Part shown: positions 23,188 through 32,589 of the stretch, piece by piece
Position numbering within the stretch: position 1 is the stretch's first letter
How the letters are laid out: each line of letters starts with the position of its first letter
From: Neptunomonas antarctica
GTDB taxonomy: Bacteria; Pseudomonadota; Gammaproteobacteria; Pseudomonadales; Balneatricaceae
NCBI RefSeq assembly: GCF_001305295.1
Contig: NZ_LJSI01000023.1
Span: 1 to 64,000, forward strand
Direction of reading: 5' to 3'
DNA length: 64,000 nucleotides
Translations under genes and position numbers: made by a program
The notes under the pieces: generated by a model
What the model was told of the DNA's origin: nothing
Database searches by the model: none
The model's input: the letters and a program-made list of their open reading frames with translations, nothing else

Positions 23188-24081
23188 ATGGAAATCAATG
23201 CTAACAACCTCGGCATTCTGAACACGGCGGTTAAAACTGCCTTTAACAATGCGTTTGCCGGTGCCCCGTCGCAATACCAGCGCGTGGCGACGGTGATCCC
23301 GTCCACCGGTGCGGCCAACACTTATGCCTGGTTGGGCAACTCTAGCCAGATTCGCGAATGGTTGGGCGAACGTGCCATCAACCGCCTGAAAGATCACGAC
23401 TTCACCATCAAAAACCGCAAGTTTGAAAAGACCGAAGCGATCCCGCGTGATGTGATCGAAGATGATCAGTTTGGTGTGTATACGCCGCTGTTTGCGCAGA
23501 TGGGCCAAGATGCCGCTGAGTTCCCGGACGTCATGACCTTTGCGCTGCTAAAAGACGGTTTCACTACCCCCTGTTACGACGGCCAAAACTTTTTTGATAC
23601 CGACCATCCTGTGGGTAACGGCGAGGCGGTCGTATCGGTATCTAACATGCAGGCCGGTGCGGGTGAAGGCTGGTACCTGCTCAGCACTAAGCGCGCTATC
23701 AAGCCGCTGATCTGGCAAACACGTCGCCCGTTCAACCTGGTGATGAAGAAAGACGCCAACACCTCCGATCATGTGTTTATGACCGATGAGTATATCTGGG
23801 GAACCGATGCCCGTTGTAACGCAGGTTTCGGCCTATGGCAGTTAGCGTTTGCCTCTAAAGCAGACCTGAGTGCCGCCAACTTCAACGCTGCCCGCACCGC
23901 CATGATCAAGCAAAAGAATGATGCCGGTTCGCCGCTGGGTGTAATCCCCGACCTGATGGTAGTAGGCCCCGACAATATGTCGAAAGCCGAGCTGCTGCTC
24001 GAAGCGGTGAACAACGCCAACGGTGCCAGCAATACCAACTACAAAAAGGTAGAGCTGCTCGTTTGTCCTTGGCTGGCGTAA
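23188..24081 (+). CDS. Major capsid protein (Mu gpT family)
   Basis: This 297-residue protein matches Mu-like gpT over its length: MEINANNLGILNTAVKTAFNNAF start, RVATVIPSTGAANTYAWLG, REWLGERAINRLKDHDFTIKNRKFE, CYDGQNFFDTDHPVG, and MVVGPDN near the end. It builds the icosahedral shell. TTGGAGAGA precedes ATG 23188. A hairpin follows the gene. Confidence 0.93.
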   Translation: MEINANNLGILNTAVKTAFNNAFAGAPSQYQRVATVIPSTGAANTYAWLGNSSQIREWLGERAINRLKDHDFTIKNRKFEKTEAIPRDVIEDDQFGVYTPLFAQMGQDAAEFPDVMTFALLKDGFTTPCYDGQNFFDTDHPVGNGEAVVSVSNMQAGAGEGWYLLSTKRAIKPLIWQTRRPFNLVMKKDANTSDHVFMTDEYIWGTDARCNAGFGLWQLAFASKADLSAANFNAARTAMIKQKNDAGSPLGVIPDLMVVGPDNMSKAELLLEAVNNANGASNTNYKKVELLVCPWLA

Positions 24082-24110
24082 GCCCGCCGTCATGTAGCGC
24101 CATGTTAGTC

Positions 24111-24130
24111 GGTGAGGCGTGTGCCTCACC
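24111..24130 (+). other. Hairpin after the capsid gene
   Basis: GGTGAGGC (24111-24118) pairs with GCCTCACC (24123-24130) with a 4-nt loop. There is no T run. It may stabilise the abundant capsid mRNA or partly attenuate transcription. Confidence 0.5.
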
Positions 24131-24156
24131 TCCGGTCCATCAGGAGATAAAATGAA

Positions 24157-24537
24157 ATGTCTAAACCTACTATCGCTAGTCATGTCCGTATTACAGCCGC
24201 TATTCAGGGGTTTCGTCGTGCGGGTGTTGCGCATCCGGCAGAGCCTACAACGTATCCCGTGTCTGAGTTTTCAGAGACTCAGCTGGCGCAGTTGCAAAAA
24301 GAACCGCGCCTGGTGGTTGAGTTTGTCGATGCGCCTGAAACGGATTCAGACGACGCGCATCAGAGTCAGGAAGGGGCCGTGGAGCCGGACAGCATGGAGC
24401 CAGTGCTAAAAGATATGACGCTGCCTGATCTGAAGCTGATAGCGGGCACCGGCAATATTGCGGGGTACGCGAGCATGAATAAGCCCACGCTAATCAGCGC
24501 TATTGAAGCGGCGCGTGCCGCCCAGGCTGGAGCCTAG
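24157..24537 (+). CDS. Mu-like HI1506-type head/tail gene product
   Basis: A 126-residue protein with an N-terminal basic patch (ASHVRITAAIQGFRRAGVAHPAEPTTYPVSEFSETQLAQLQKEPRL), a highly acidic linker, and a C-terminal SAP/HeH-like helical motif (LKDMTLPDLKLIAGTGNIAGYASMNKPTLISAI). This is the gp35/HI1506 position and pattern. AGGAG precedes it. The function is unknown, possibly head-tail joining. Confidence 0.75.
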   Translation: MSKPTIASHVRITAAIQGFRRAGVAHPAEPTTYPVSEFSETQLAQLQKEPRLVVEFVDAPETDSDDAHQSQEGAVEPDSMEPVLKDMTLPDLKLIAGTGNIAGYASMNKPTLISAIEAARAAQAGA

Positions 24538-24538
24538 T

Positions 24539-24970
24539 ATGTACTGCAGCACGCAGGATCTGACCGACAGGTTCGGCAGCGATGAGCTGATTACGCTGAC
24601 GGCCGTGGCCAATGCGTTCGGTGAGTTTCCGGAGCAGGTAAACCAGGTGCAGGTGGATCGTGCGATAGCAGATGCCTCGGCCACCATCGACAGCTATCTG
24701 GCGGCTCGCTACCCGCTGCCGCTGCCGCAGATCCCGCCGGTGCTGAATCGTTTTGCTTGTGATATGGCGCGCTATTTTCTGCATGACCGTAGCCCGTTGG
24801 AGGAAGTGACGGCGCGTTATAAGGAAGCGGTGCGTTATCTTGAAAAAGTAGCGATCGGCGCAATCACGCTGGGCATAGATGCTCAGGGGCAGCGTCCCGA
24901 GACCATGGATGGTGCGTTCGTTACCTCGGCTGGCTCTGTTTTTGGTCGCACCGATAAAGGATTTATCTAA
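24539..24970 (+). CDS. DUF1320 protein (Mu gp36)
   Basis: A 143-residue helical protein with the DUF1320 signature: YCSTQDLTDRFGSDELITLT, then IADASATIDSYLAARYPLPLP, and VLNRFACDMARYFL. This family is thought to be part of the head-tail connector in Mu-like phages. It is coupled to the next gene by overlapping stop and start. Confidence 0.88.
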   Translation: MYCSTQDLTDRFGSDELITLTAVANAFGEFPEQVNQVQVDRAIADASATIDSYLAARYPLPLPQIPPVLNRFACDMARYFLHDRSPLEEVTARYKEAVRYLEKVAIGAITLGIDAQGQRPETMDGAFVTSAGSVFGRTDKGFI

Positions 24971-25512
24971 TGTTTTTGGTGGTGGAGCAAGGCATCAAGG
25001 ATGCGGTGGCGGGCGCGCTAGGTCGTGCCGTGCATAAGATTGAAACCCACCCTGGGCGGTGGGGCGCGGAAGTCGTCAAGCACATGCTCATCTCTGCGCC
25101 GAGCGTCTATATAGGTTTTTCGGCCGGCAAGCTGCAGGAAAAAGACGGCGACCAGCTGCTGGGGCTGTGGCATGTATATGTGGTCGCCCGCACGCTTAAC
25201 GGCAAAACAGAGGTGGGCGTCTATCAGCTAATTGAGCGCTTATTGCCGGTGCTGCACGGTCTGGATCTGGACCAGCCCGACGTGCTGCGCTTCCTGCGGG
25301 TGAAAAATTTATTCAGCTTTGCCGAAGCCAAGCAGGGTATTAGCTGTTACGAGATGACGTTTGAGCTACCGATGCGCTGGCCAGATGCTCTCAGCCTGGA
25401 CGATATCGATAATCTGGACGACTGGCAGCGCTACACCGCCCGCCATTATGACGAAAGCGATGCTGAACACCTGATGGCGATCGATGCTGTCGAAATTCCC
25501 GACATTCCTTAA
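24970..25512 (+). CDS. DUF1834 protein (Mu gp37, tail terminator-like)
   Basis: A 180-residue protein of DUF1834: VEQGIKDAVAGALG start, IGFSAGKLQEKDGDQLLGLWHVYVVA, and QLIERLLPVLHGLDL. In Mu the gp37 family lies at the neck/tail junction. Position between gp36 and gp38 homologues supports the call. Confidence 0.85.
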   Translation: MFLVVEQGIKDAVAGALGRAVHKIETHPGRWGAEVVKHMLISAPSVYIGFSAGKLQEKDGDQLLGLWHVYVVARTLNGKTEVGVYQLIERLLPVLHGLDLDQPDVLRFLRVKNLFSFAEAKQGISCYEMTFELPMRWPDALSLDDIDNLDDWQRYTARHYDESDAEHLMAIDAVEIPDIP

Positions 25513-25524
25513 GAGGATTGACCC

Positions 25525-25749
25525 ATGCAAAACCTGCTAAATGTACGGCCGAACGTTGGCCAGGTACGAAAGGAAGACGGCTCCATCATGCCGGCCGACG
25601 GCTGCCGCGTACCGAACCACAGCTACTACCGCCGCCGCTTACGTGACGGCGATCTGCTAAGCGTCGGTCAAGCCGCGTCTTCAGAACAGTCACCCCAGCC
25701 GCCCGCCGCTGAAACAGCGGTGCTGGCTAAAAACAGAGGCGCTAAATAA
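25525..25749 (+). CDS. DUF2635 protein (Mu gp38)
   Basis: A 74-residue protein: LNVRPNVGQVRKEDGSIMPADGCRVPNHSYYRRRLRDGDL is the DUF2635 core, followed by a Pro/Ala/Gln-rich tail. It always precedes the sheath gene in Mu-like tails. AAGAGGA precedes ATG 25525. Role unknown. Confidence 0.85.
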   Translation: MQNLLNVRPNVGQVRKEDGSIMPADGCRVPNHSYYRRRLRDGDLLSVGQAASSEQSPQPPAAETAVLAKNRGAK

Positions 25750-27206
25750 TGGCGATTTCATTCGATAGCATCCCCGCTAGCCTGCGCACCCCCGGCGCAT
25801 ACATTGAGTTTAACAATGAGCTGGCCGGTGCGGCTGGCATCATGCATAAGATAGTCGCGGTCGGGCAGCGCTTGCCGACAGGCACACAGGTCGAAGGCGA
25901 GCCGGTGCGCGTTACCGATCCCAGCCAGGCAGTCAGTCTGTTTGGCCGTGGTTCTATGCTCGCGCTGATGATTGCAGCGGCGCTGGGTGCCAATGCCAAT
26001 ACCGAGCTCTGGGCTATTGCCCTAGACGATGATGCCGCCGGTCAGGCCGCAACCACGACTATTGAGGTCTGGGCGCCACCGACGGCTGCCGGCACCCTGA
26101 TGCTCTATATCGGTGGTAGCCGCGTAAAAGTCGGCATAGCGTCGGGTGATGATGCCGCTGCAGTGGCGACCAGTATCAACGCGGCTATCAATGCCGATCT
26201 GGATCTACCGCTAACGGCAACGGTCTCGACCGACACTGTCACGCTCACGGCGCGTCACAAGGGCGACGTGTTTAACGCGCTGGATATCCGCACCAACTAC
26301 TACGCCGAGGTGATGCCGGCAGGCCTGGCATTGACGATCGGCACTATGGCCGGTGGCACCAGCAACCCTGATCTGGGCCCGGCTATCGATGCATTAGGCG
26401 ACGAGTGGTTTAACTGGATCATCAACCCTTATACCGACACGTCTAATCTGGTCGCGTTAGAAACCGAGCTGGGCGACCGTTGGGGGCCGATGCGCCAGAT
26501 TGGCTGTCGTGCTTTTAGCGCCTTTTCTGGCACTCATGCCGTTACCGGCACCTTCGGTTCGGGGCGTAATAACGAGCACATCACTTGCCTGGGCACAGGT
26601 GCCAGCCCCACCCCGACCTATAGTGCCGCCGCTATCAACTGTGCCGTGGCCGCCTTGTCGCTGAGTATCGATCCGGCCCGTCCGCTGCAGACGCTGACCT
26701 TGCCTGGCATGCTGGCACCGGCGCGGCATGAGATCTGGACCCGTCAAGAGCGTAACTTGCTGCTTTATGACGGCATCAGCACCTACACGGTCGACCGAGA
26801 CGGCACCTGCCGCCTCGAGCGCCAGATCACCATGTATCAGACCAACAGCGCCAGCCTGGCGGATGCCTCATATCTGGATATCTGCACCCCCGAAACGCTG
26901 GAGCGAATACGGTTTGAGCAACGCTTGCTGCAGTCGCAGAAGTACCCGCGCTATAAGCTCGCCGACGATGGGACCGCCTTTGGCGTAGGTCAGGCGGTGA
27001 TTACGCCTAAAATCTGGCGCGGTGAGCTGCTGGCGCTGTATCGAGTATTGGAGCAACGCGGCTGGGTCGAGGATTACACAAACTACGATCGACTCTTGAT
27101 AGTCGAGCGCGATAGTGATGATCGCAACCGTTTGAACTGGCGCGATACACCAAACCTGGTCAATCAGGCGCGGGTGTTTGCCGGTAAACAGCAATTCATA
27201 GTGTGA
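25749..27206 (+). CDS. Contractile tail sheath protein (Mu gpL)
   Basis: The 485-residue sheath subunit shows that this phage is a myovirus. The family pattern includes FDSIPASLRTPGAYIEFNN at the start, a variable central domain, GSGRNNEHITCLG, a helix ARHEIWTRQERNLLLYDGISTYTVD, and the C-terminal TPKIWRGELLALYRVLEQRGWVEDY. The length is typical for Mu-like sheaths (about 490). It overlaps the gp38 stop by one base. Confidence 0.93.
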   Translation: MAISFDSIPASLRTPGAYIEFNNELAGAAGIMHKIVAVGQRLPTGTQVEGEPVRVTDPSQAVSLFGRGSMLALMIAAALGANANTELWAIALDDDAAGQAATTTIEVWAPPTAAGTLMLYIGGSRVKVGIASGDDAAAVATSINAAINADLDLPLTATVSTDTVTLTARHKGDVFNALDIRTNYYAEVMPAGLALTIGTMAGGTSNPDLGPAIDALGDEWFNWIINPYTDTSNLVALETELGDRWGPMRQIGCRAFSAFSGTHAVTGTFGSGRNNEHITCLGTGASPTPTYSAAAINCAVAALSLSIDPARPLQTLTLPGMLAPARHEIWTRQERNLLLYDGISTYTVDRDGTCRLERQITMYQTNSASLADASYLDICTPETLERIRFEQRLLQSQKYPRYKLADDGTAFGVGQAVITPKIWRGELLALYRVLEQRGWVEDYTNYDRLLIVERDSDDRNRLNWRDTPNLVNQARVFAGKQQFIV

Positions 27207-27214
27207 GGTGAGAG

Positions 27215-27565
27215 ATGGCTAAAGTAGCGAAGAAAATACTGATCACAGTGCCCGGCATAGGGCGCGTTGAGAGCCTGCCGGGGGGCTCATTTAACCCCGG
27301 CGGGAATAGCCGTGCGGCGGTGGTGACCGAGTCTGATCGCGTGCATTACAGCGAAGAGACGGCACCGGCAACCCTGTCGTTCCGCCTGCCTAATCTGCCG
27401 GATACTTTCGACCAGGTACGCGATATGGCGGGCGTCAATGTGAATGTTCAGGACGATAGCGGCCAGAGTTGGATAGTCACCGATGCCTTCACTACCACAC
27501 CCGCATCACTCAGTAACGGCGAGATCTCGGTAGAGATGTCCGGCAACCCAGCAGAGAAGGTATAA
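27215..27565 (+). CDS. Tail tube protein (Mu gpM)
   Basis: A 116-residue beta-rich protein: KILITVPGIGRVESLPGGSFNPGG at the start, then SEETAPATLSFRLPNLPDTFDQVRDM and VEMSGNPAEKV at the end. It polymerises inside the sheath to form the tube. It follows the sheath gene by 8 bp with GAGGTGAGAG as ribosome site. Confidence 0.9.
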   Translation: MAKVAKKILITVPGIGRVESLPGGSFNPGGNSRAAVVTESDRVHYSEETAPATLSFRLPNLPDTFDQVRDMAGVNVNVQDDSGQSWIVTDAFTTTPASLSNGEISVEMSGNPAEKV

Positions 27566-27567
27566 CC

Positions 27568-27894
27568 ATGAGCACTATTACCGGCACCCTGACCCACGGC
27601 TTTAAATTTAAAGAAAAGCTGCAGAAAACCTTTGAGATGAGCGAGGTTGAAACCGCCGGCGCGCTGTTCGATGCCGAGATAGAGAGCGGTGGCTTAGAGA
27701 ACCAGTTGGCCTTTAATGGTGCGTTGATTGCCCGCCAGCTAGTGCGTATTGGTGATTGTGACGGGCCGTTTACGCTATCTCAGATCCGCGCGCTAACCCC
27801 AGGCGACTTTCAGGTGCTACGTGAGGCGCAGGGAAAGCTCGACAGAGCTGCCAGCAGCGGCTCGATGCGCGAAAGCGAGGCTGGGACTGCATAG
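27568..27894 (+). CDS. Tail assembly chaperone (Mu gp41-like)
   Basis: A 108-residue helical protein with TLTHGFKFKEKLQKTFEMSEVETAGALFDAEIE at the N-terminus. It should bind the tape-measure protein during tail assembly and is absent from mature virions. Near its end lies a slippery heptamer (27831-27837) that would let ribosomes continue in the -1 frame to 28004. Confidence 0.85.
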   Translation: MSTITGTLTHGFKFKEKLQKTFEMSEVETAGALFDAEIESGGLENQLAFNGALIARQLVRIGDCDGPFTLSQIRALTPGDFQVLREAQGKLDRAASSGSMRESEAGTA

Positions 27895-28004
27895 CGTTAA
27901 TCGCGCTGAAGACGCACTGGCCGCGCGCTGAAATACGGGCGCTGCCGATCGATGAATTCAATCACTATCTAGAGATGTTTAGCCGTGACCGATCTGACAA
28001 CTAG
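27568..28004 (+). CDS. Frameshifted tail chaperone fusion (gp41-gp42-like)
   Basis: The in-frame sequence G GGA AAG at 27831-27837 is the same slippery heptamer used by lambda G/GT. After a -1 slip the frame stays open to the stop at 28002-28004, adding about 55 residues that include WDCIALIALKTHWPRAEIRALP and FNHYLEMF. This tail has the aromatic and helical look of chaperone extensions. The fusion would be about 145 residues. A -1 frame stop at 27822-27824 bounds the window in which slippage can occur. Programmed frameshifting of this gene pair is known for Mu and many tailed phages. Confidence 0.8.
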
Positions 28005-29829
28005 CCTCCGGCTTGACCTGAGGAACTCACAGTTTAACCGTGGCTTGCTGCAATCAGGCCAGCAGGTGCAGCGGTTTGCTAACGGCTCGACGCGTGAGTT
28101 GCGCGGTTTGAACCAGCAGTTCAGGCAGCTGACCGGCGGCGTAATGGGCAGTTTTCGCAACCAGTTGCTGGCTATCGGTGCCAGTTGGTCGGGGCTACGA
28201 ATCGCTAAAGACTCGGCGCTGTTAGATAAGAATTTGACGCGCATGTCACAAACCGCCGGCGTGGCCCGCACCGAAACGAAGGCGCTACGCCAAGAGCTTT
28301 TCGCGTTACAGCAACAGTACGGCGTGGCGGTTGATAGCTCGCGGACGGCCAACGATACATTGCTGGCGTCTGGATTGAGTTGGGCTGAGGCGCTGAAAGC
28401 CACCCAAGCGATCGCGCCGGCCTCAGCAGTCACGGGTGCCAAATCAGACGCCCTGGCCGGTGGCCTGGCGGTAGGCAGTGAGATATTCAACTTCGATCTG
28501 GCGCAGGCCGGTGTGGCCACCGATATACTCGATAAGATGACAGTCGCGGGGCGAGCAGGGAATGCCGAATTGGAAAATCTGGCGAGCATCTTCGCGCGGG
28601 TCGGCGGCAATGCCAAAAAAGCCAATCTGGATTTTGATCAGACGTTAGGATTTATCGAACAGCTGTCGTTTATCGAGCGCAAACCCGAACGTCTAGCGAC
28701 GCTGGCAGACAGCACCCTGCGCATCTTCACTAATAATATTTATCAGCAAAAAGTCCACGATTCGCTCGGGGTCGATTTCTACAACAAAAAAGGTGAGCGC
28801 CGCGATTCATTCTCGGTAATTGGCGACATCTCTACTATTTATCAAAAGCAAAAAACCGATCAGCAGCGCGATGCGCTGATTGCCGCCGCGTTCGGCAAGA
28901 CGGATCTGGACACCCAGCGCGGCATACAGCAGCTTTTAAGCGGTGATAATGTGGCTGGCATGCGCGCTATTACTGGTAAGTCGCGGGGGGCAGCGGGCGC
29001 TATCGCTGCCGATGTCAAAGACGCCCTGGACAATGCGATCGACCAAACCGGCCGGTTGAAGGGCGCATTGGGTCAGGCCGCCGATGCGTTCGTTATGCCC
29101 ATTAATGCCGCCATCAGTAAGATAATAAAGCACACCCTAGACAGCAAAAAAGAAGGCGGCCTGGGGCTGGACGGCAAGGATCTGCTGCTGGGCGGTGCGG
29201 CGACACTGGTCGGCGGCGCTGCACTCTATAAATACGGCGGCGGTGTGGCGAGAAAACTGTTCGGCGGGGCCGGTAATCTGGCGGGTGGCGTGGCAGCCGG
29301 TGCCGCATTAGAGGAGATGGCGGGTGTTACACCGGTTTATGTCGTCAATATGCCGGGTAGTTTGGGTGGTATGCCTGCTGCCGCGCTCCCTACCACACCT
29401 ACCGTACTGCCTTCTGCTGCCACTTCGGTGTTTAGTCGGGCGCGCACCGCTGCCGCCTTACTCGGCGGTAGCAATCTGTCGGCCCTGCCTATGTATGGCA
29501 GTGCGGCGCTGGGGTGGGCGGGCGTCGGCGTAGCAGGAGCCGGAGCCGCTGGCTATGGCGTTGGCTCGCTAGTCAATCGCGGTTTTCAGTACTCAGACGA
29601 TAATTTTGACACCAGCATTCAGTCCGCGCTGGCCGACACCCTCGGCAAAAGCCTGGCTAAAATAGCGGCGGCGCTGGGCAATGATAATGCCAAGGCGGCA
29701 CTGGATGCCGACGCCCGCGCCCAGGCGACGTTAAAAATCGAAGTCGACGACAGGCGCGTTAATGTACGTAAAATTGATGCCAGGAATATAGCGGTCGATA
29801 TGGCCGGCGTATCTATGATGATGCCATGA
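27985..29829 (+). CDS. Tail tape-measure protein
   Basis: The 614-residue protein sets tail length. It begins with a helical region (LRLDLRNSQFNRGLLQSGQQVQRF), carries the TP901-type core (LLASGLSWAEALKATQAIAPASAVTGAKSDALAGGLA), and has a Gly/Ala-rich hydrophobic zone at about 395-530 with membrane-like segments, perhaps used for DNA passage through the inner membrane. The GTG start (27985) overlaps the frameshifted chaperone end, as usual for this pair. A short tail for the family, so a relatively short tail is predicted. Confidence 0.9.
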   Translation: MTDLTTSLRLDLRNSQFNRGLLQSGQQVQRFANGSTRELRGLNQQFRQLTGGVMGSFRNQLLAIGASWSGLRIAKDSALLDKNLTRMSQTAGVARTETKALRQELFALQQQYGVAVDSSRTANDTLLASGLSWAEALKATQAIAPASAVTGAKSDALAGGLAVGSEIFNFDLAQAGVATDILDKMTVAGRAGNAELENLASIFARVGGNAKKANLDFDQTLGFIEQLSFIERKPERLATLADSTLRIFTNNIYQQKVHDSLGVDFYNKKGERRDSFSVIGDISTIYQKQKTDQQRDALIAAAFGKTDLDTQRGIQQLLSGDNVAGMRAITGKSRGAAGAIAADVKDALDNAIDQTGRLKGALGQAADAFVMPINAAISKIIKHTLDSKKEGGLGLDGKDLLLGGAATLVGGAALYKYGGGVARKLFGGAGNLAGGVAAGAALEEMAGVTPVYVVNMPGSLGGMPAAALPTTPTVLPSAATSVFSRARTAAALLGGSNLSALPMYGSAALGWAGVGVAGAGAAGYGVGSLVNRGFQYSDDNFDTSIQSALADTLGKSLAKIAAALGNDNAKAALDADARAQATLKIEVDDRRVNVRKIDARNIAVDMAGVSMMMP

Positions 29830-31022
29830 CGAGCTGGCGCGCGCGTTTACAGCCCGGTTCATTTCGGGGCGTTAGTTTCTCGATAGACCAGGCAAGCGGC
29901 CAAGGGGGGCGTCGGGTCGCGCTGCATCAGTATCCGCAGCAAGAACAGCACTGGGCAGAGGATCTGGGCAAAACAGCGGAATCGGAACGCCTGCAGATGT
30001 TTGTGGTAGGGCCTGATTATGATCTGGAGCGTGATCAGTTAATTGAGGCCCTCACGCAGCCAGGGCCGGGCACATTAGTGCACCCTTATCTGGGCACACT
30101 ACGGGTGCAGATTCAGCAATATAGCTGGACCATCACCACACGCCGGGGCGGTTTCTGTCAGATAGATATTGAGTACCTGCGTGCCGGCCAGCGTCAGTAT
30201 CCCATTGCTATGGCCGCCAATGCGCACGCGCTGAACAGCGCCGCAGAGGCTGCTAGCGTCGCCGTGCAGGATGAATTTGCAGCAGAGTTCAGTGTAGAGG
30301 GTCTGCAGCAATCTGTACTAGACGCGGCGACCGATCAACTTGCGTCTGTCACCGACACCCTGGGTAGTATTAATGGCCGCATCAGCAGCCTGATGCAGCC
30401 GCTGGACACCCTGGTTACTCAGATCAACGAGTTTACCGACCAGCTAAAAGACCTGGTGCTGCAGCCCCTGAAATTGATCAACAAGCTGGGCGCGATCGTG
30501 GTGTCTATTATCGGCGGTGTGAATGATATCGCCGGGGCATTCAATAGTTACCATTCGCTGCTGTCGGCGTTCGGTATTTTTGAGTCAGTACCGCAAACCA
30601 CCCCCAGCAGAAAGCAGCAGGCTGCGAATCAGGCGGCCCTCAGTAACGCGCTGCTGGGGCTGGTTGTGATTGAAACGGCGCGGCTTATTGCCAACAAACC
30701 CACCCCCTTCACTACTTACGACCAGGCGATAGCGAGCCGCGATAGTATTCTTGAGCAGCTCGACAGCTTGATTGACGCTGGCAGCGATGCCGAGTACTAC
30801 GCCCTAGCAGATCTGCAAAGCGCATTAATGCGGCGGGTGGATGACGTCGCACCTGGGCTGCAGCGTATCGAACAGATACGGCTACAGCGTCCGCTACCGG
30901 CATTAGTGCTCGCCCATCAGCTATACGGCGACGCTGATCGCGCCGAGGAACTGATCCAACGTAACAACATCAGCCATCCAGGCTTTATGCCTGCCGGTGT
31001 CGATATCGAGGTGCTGCAATGA
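29826..31022 (+). CDS. DNA circularisation/tail protein (Mu gpN)
   Basis: The 398-residue protein has the conserved gpN start: WRARLQPGSFRGVSFSIDQASGQGGRRVALHQYPQQEQHWAEDLGK and MFVVGPDYDLERDQLIEAL, then helical regions. In Mu, N is a tail and baseplate protein that also enters the cell with the DNA and protects its ends. It overlaps the neighbouring genes by four bases each. Confidence 0.88.
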   Translation: MTSWRARLQPGSFRGVSFSIDQASGQGGRRVALHQYPQQEQHWAEDLGKTAESERLQMFVVGPDYDLERDQLIEALTQPGPGTLVHPYLGTLRVQIQQYSWTITTRRGGFCQIDIEYLRAGQRQYPIAMAANAHALNSAAEAASVAVQDEFAAEFSVEGLQQSVLDAATDQLASVTDTLGSINGRISSLMQPLDTLVTQINEFTDQLKDLVLQPLKLINKLGAIVVSIIGGVNDIAGAFNSYHSLLSAFGIFESVPQTTPSRKQQAANQAALSNALLGLVVIETARLIANKPTPFTTYDQAIASRDSILEQLDSLIDAGSDAEYYALADLQSALMRRVDDVAPGLQRIEQIRLQRPLPALVLAHQLYGDADRAEELIQRNNISHPGFMPAGVDIEVLQ

Positions 31023-32095
31023 GCGATCAACTGATCCTAATGATGGACGGCAAGCCGCATCGCGGCTGGACCCGCGCCACCGTCGGGCGCTCTATCGAGC
31101 GTGGCCCGCAGCAGTTTGATGTGAGTCTGACCGATACCTGGGGAAATACAGAGGGCATTAATCCCCGCTCGGTTCAGATCGGCATGGGGCTGCAGGTCTA
31201 TGTCAATGACGACTTGCTGCTGACTGGCTATATCGATGATGTCGATCCTGAATATGGCGCTACCACCCATGCCTTGAGTGCCCGAGGCCGTAGCAAATTG
31301 GGCGATCTGGTGGACTGCTCCACCGAAGGCAAGCAGTTTAGTGGCCAGAGTCTGGCGCAGATCGCGACGCTGCTCTGTAAACCCTTCGGTATTAGTGTGC
31401 TGATAGACGCGAGTGCCAAAACTGCCGCTAATCAGCCCTTCGTGGGTAAGACGCCGACGTTAGATTTAGGCCAGCCCATTTGGGAATTTTTAGAAGAACA
31501 AGCGCGGATTCGTGCCGTGCTGCTGATCTCTGACGAGCAGGGCAATCTGCGTATCACTCGCGCCGGCACTGCCCGCGCCGATGTCGCGCTCGCCCTGGGG
31601 AAAAACATTAAGAGCGCGTCCGGGAGTTTTAGCGCGCAGGCGTTGTTTAGTGATTACATAGTCACAGGTCAGCAGCCCAACACGCCTCAGGTCAAGCTTG
31701 AAGGCGTTGATAACAGCCAGCCTAAGGCGGCGATTTCGTCGTCGGCGACGGTTGCCAGGCACCGGCCATTCGTCGTTAGCTCTGATAACCCGCTCGACAT
31801 CGCCGGCTGTAAAACCCGTGCAGAATGGCAACGCAACGTGCACGAAGGCCGGTCGGTCGGTGTTGTATATACGGTGTCAGGCTGGCGCCAGACGTCGGGC
31901 GGCCGAATCTGGACGCCGAACGAGTTGATACAGGTCACCGACCCTTGGATGGGGTGGAATGACCAGCGCTTAATCGTCGAGACTCGCCTGATGCTAGATG
32001 ACGACGGCAGTAATACCGAGATCCGGGTCATGCCAAAAGAAGCGTTTGCGCTGGTGCCAGAGGTCGAGACGGTCTCGCGGGGGTTTATCTTATGA
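31019..32095 (+). CDS. Baseplate hub protein (Mu gpP, late control D-like)
   Basis: The 358-residue protein resembles gpP/gp27-type hubs: LMMDGKPHRGWTRATVGRSIERGPQQFDVSLTD, LLTGYIDDVDPEYGATTHALSARGRSKLGDLVDCS, and VYTVSGWRQTSGGRIWTPNELIQVTDPWMG. It forms the trimeric centre of the baseplate and joins the tube to the spike. It is in a chain of four-base overlaps. Confidence 0.9.
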   Translation: MSDQLILMMDGKPHRGWTRATVGRSIERGPQQFDVSLTDTWGNTEGINPRSVQIGMGLQVYVNDDLLLTGYIDDVDPEYGATTHALSARGRSKLGDLVDCSTEGKQFSGQSLAQIATLLCKPFGISVLIDASAKTAANQPFVGKTPTLDLGQPIWEFLEEQARIRAVLLISDEQGNLRITRAGTARADVALALGKNIKSASGSFSAQALFSDYIVTGQQPNTPQVKLEGVDNSQPKAAISSSATVARHRPFVVSSDNPLDIAGCKTRAEWQRNVHEGRSVGVVYTVSGWRQTSGGRIWTPNELIQVTDPWMGWNDQRLIVETRLMLDDDGSNTEIRVMPKEAFALVPEVETVSRGFIL

Positions 32096-32589
32096 GAGAG
32101 TTATTACGCCAGGCATTTCGTAAGATTCGCCGCATCAGCCAGCGCGCGTTGCTGCGCCGCGTTAGCTACGCCAACAAAATCCGCTACTTGCAGCTGCAGG
32201 TGGAAGGCGGCCAAGCACTGGCCGATATCGAACATCTGGAGCCCTTCGGTTTTACTTCGCATCCACTGCCGGGTGCCGACGTGATAGCGCTGGCGTTTAA
32301 TGGCAACGGTTCTCACACAGTCGCCCTGTTAGCCGGTGATCAGCGCTATCGATTGGTCATAGAAGAAGGCGAGGCCGCCGTCTATAACCAGCACGGCGAT
32401 AAAGTGCATATCCGCAAGGATCGCGTCGTCGAGATAAAAGCCAGTGTACAGGTCCTCATCGACACCCCCGAGGTCGTCTGCTCAGGCGTAGTCAAAGCGG
32501 CTGACTTTATCACCCACCGTGGAGCCAGTGCGGATCAGCATACACACCCACAAACCGCCAGCGGCACAACAGAGGAGCCTAACCTATGA
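32092..32589 (+). CDS. Baseplate spike protein (Mu gp45)
   Basis: The 165-residue protein is the gp45/V-type spike: a basic N-terminus, then LQLQVEGGQALADIEHLEPFGFTSHPLPGADVIALAFNGN (OB-fold), and a C-terminal beta-helix region with repeating valine and charged residues. In related spikes the C-terminal tip can hold iron; here it ends in a His-rich ADQHTHPQ segment that fits such a tip. Confidence 0.88.
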   Translation: MRELLRQAFRKIRRISQRALLRRVSYANKIRYLQLQVEGGQALADIEHLEPFGFTSHPLPGADVIALAFNGNGSHTVALLAGDQRYRLVIEEGEAAVYNQHGDKVHIRKDRVVEIKASVQVLIDTPEVVCSGVVKAADFITHRGASADQHTHPQTASGTTEEPNL

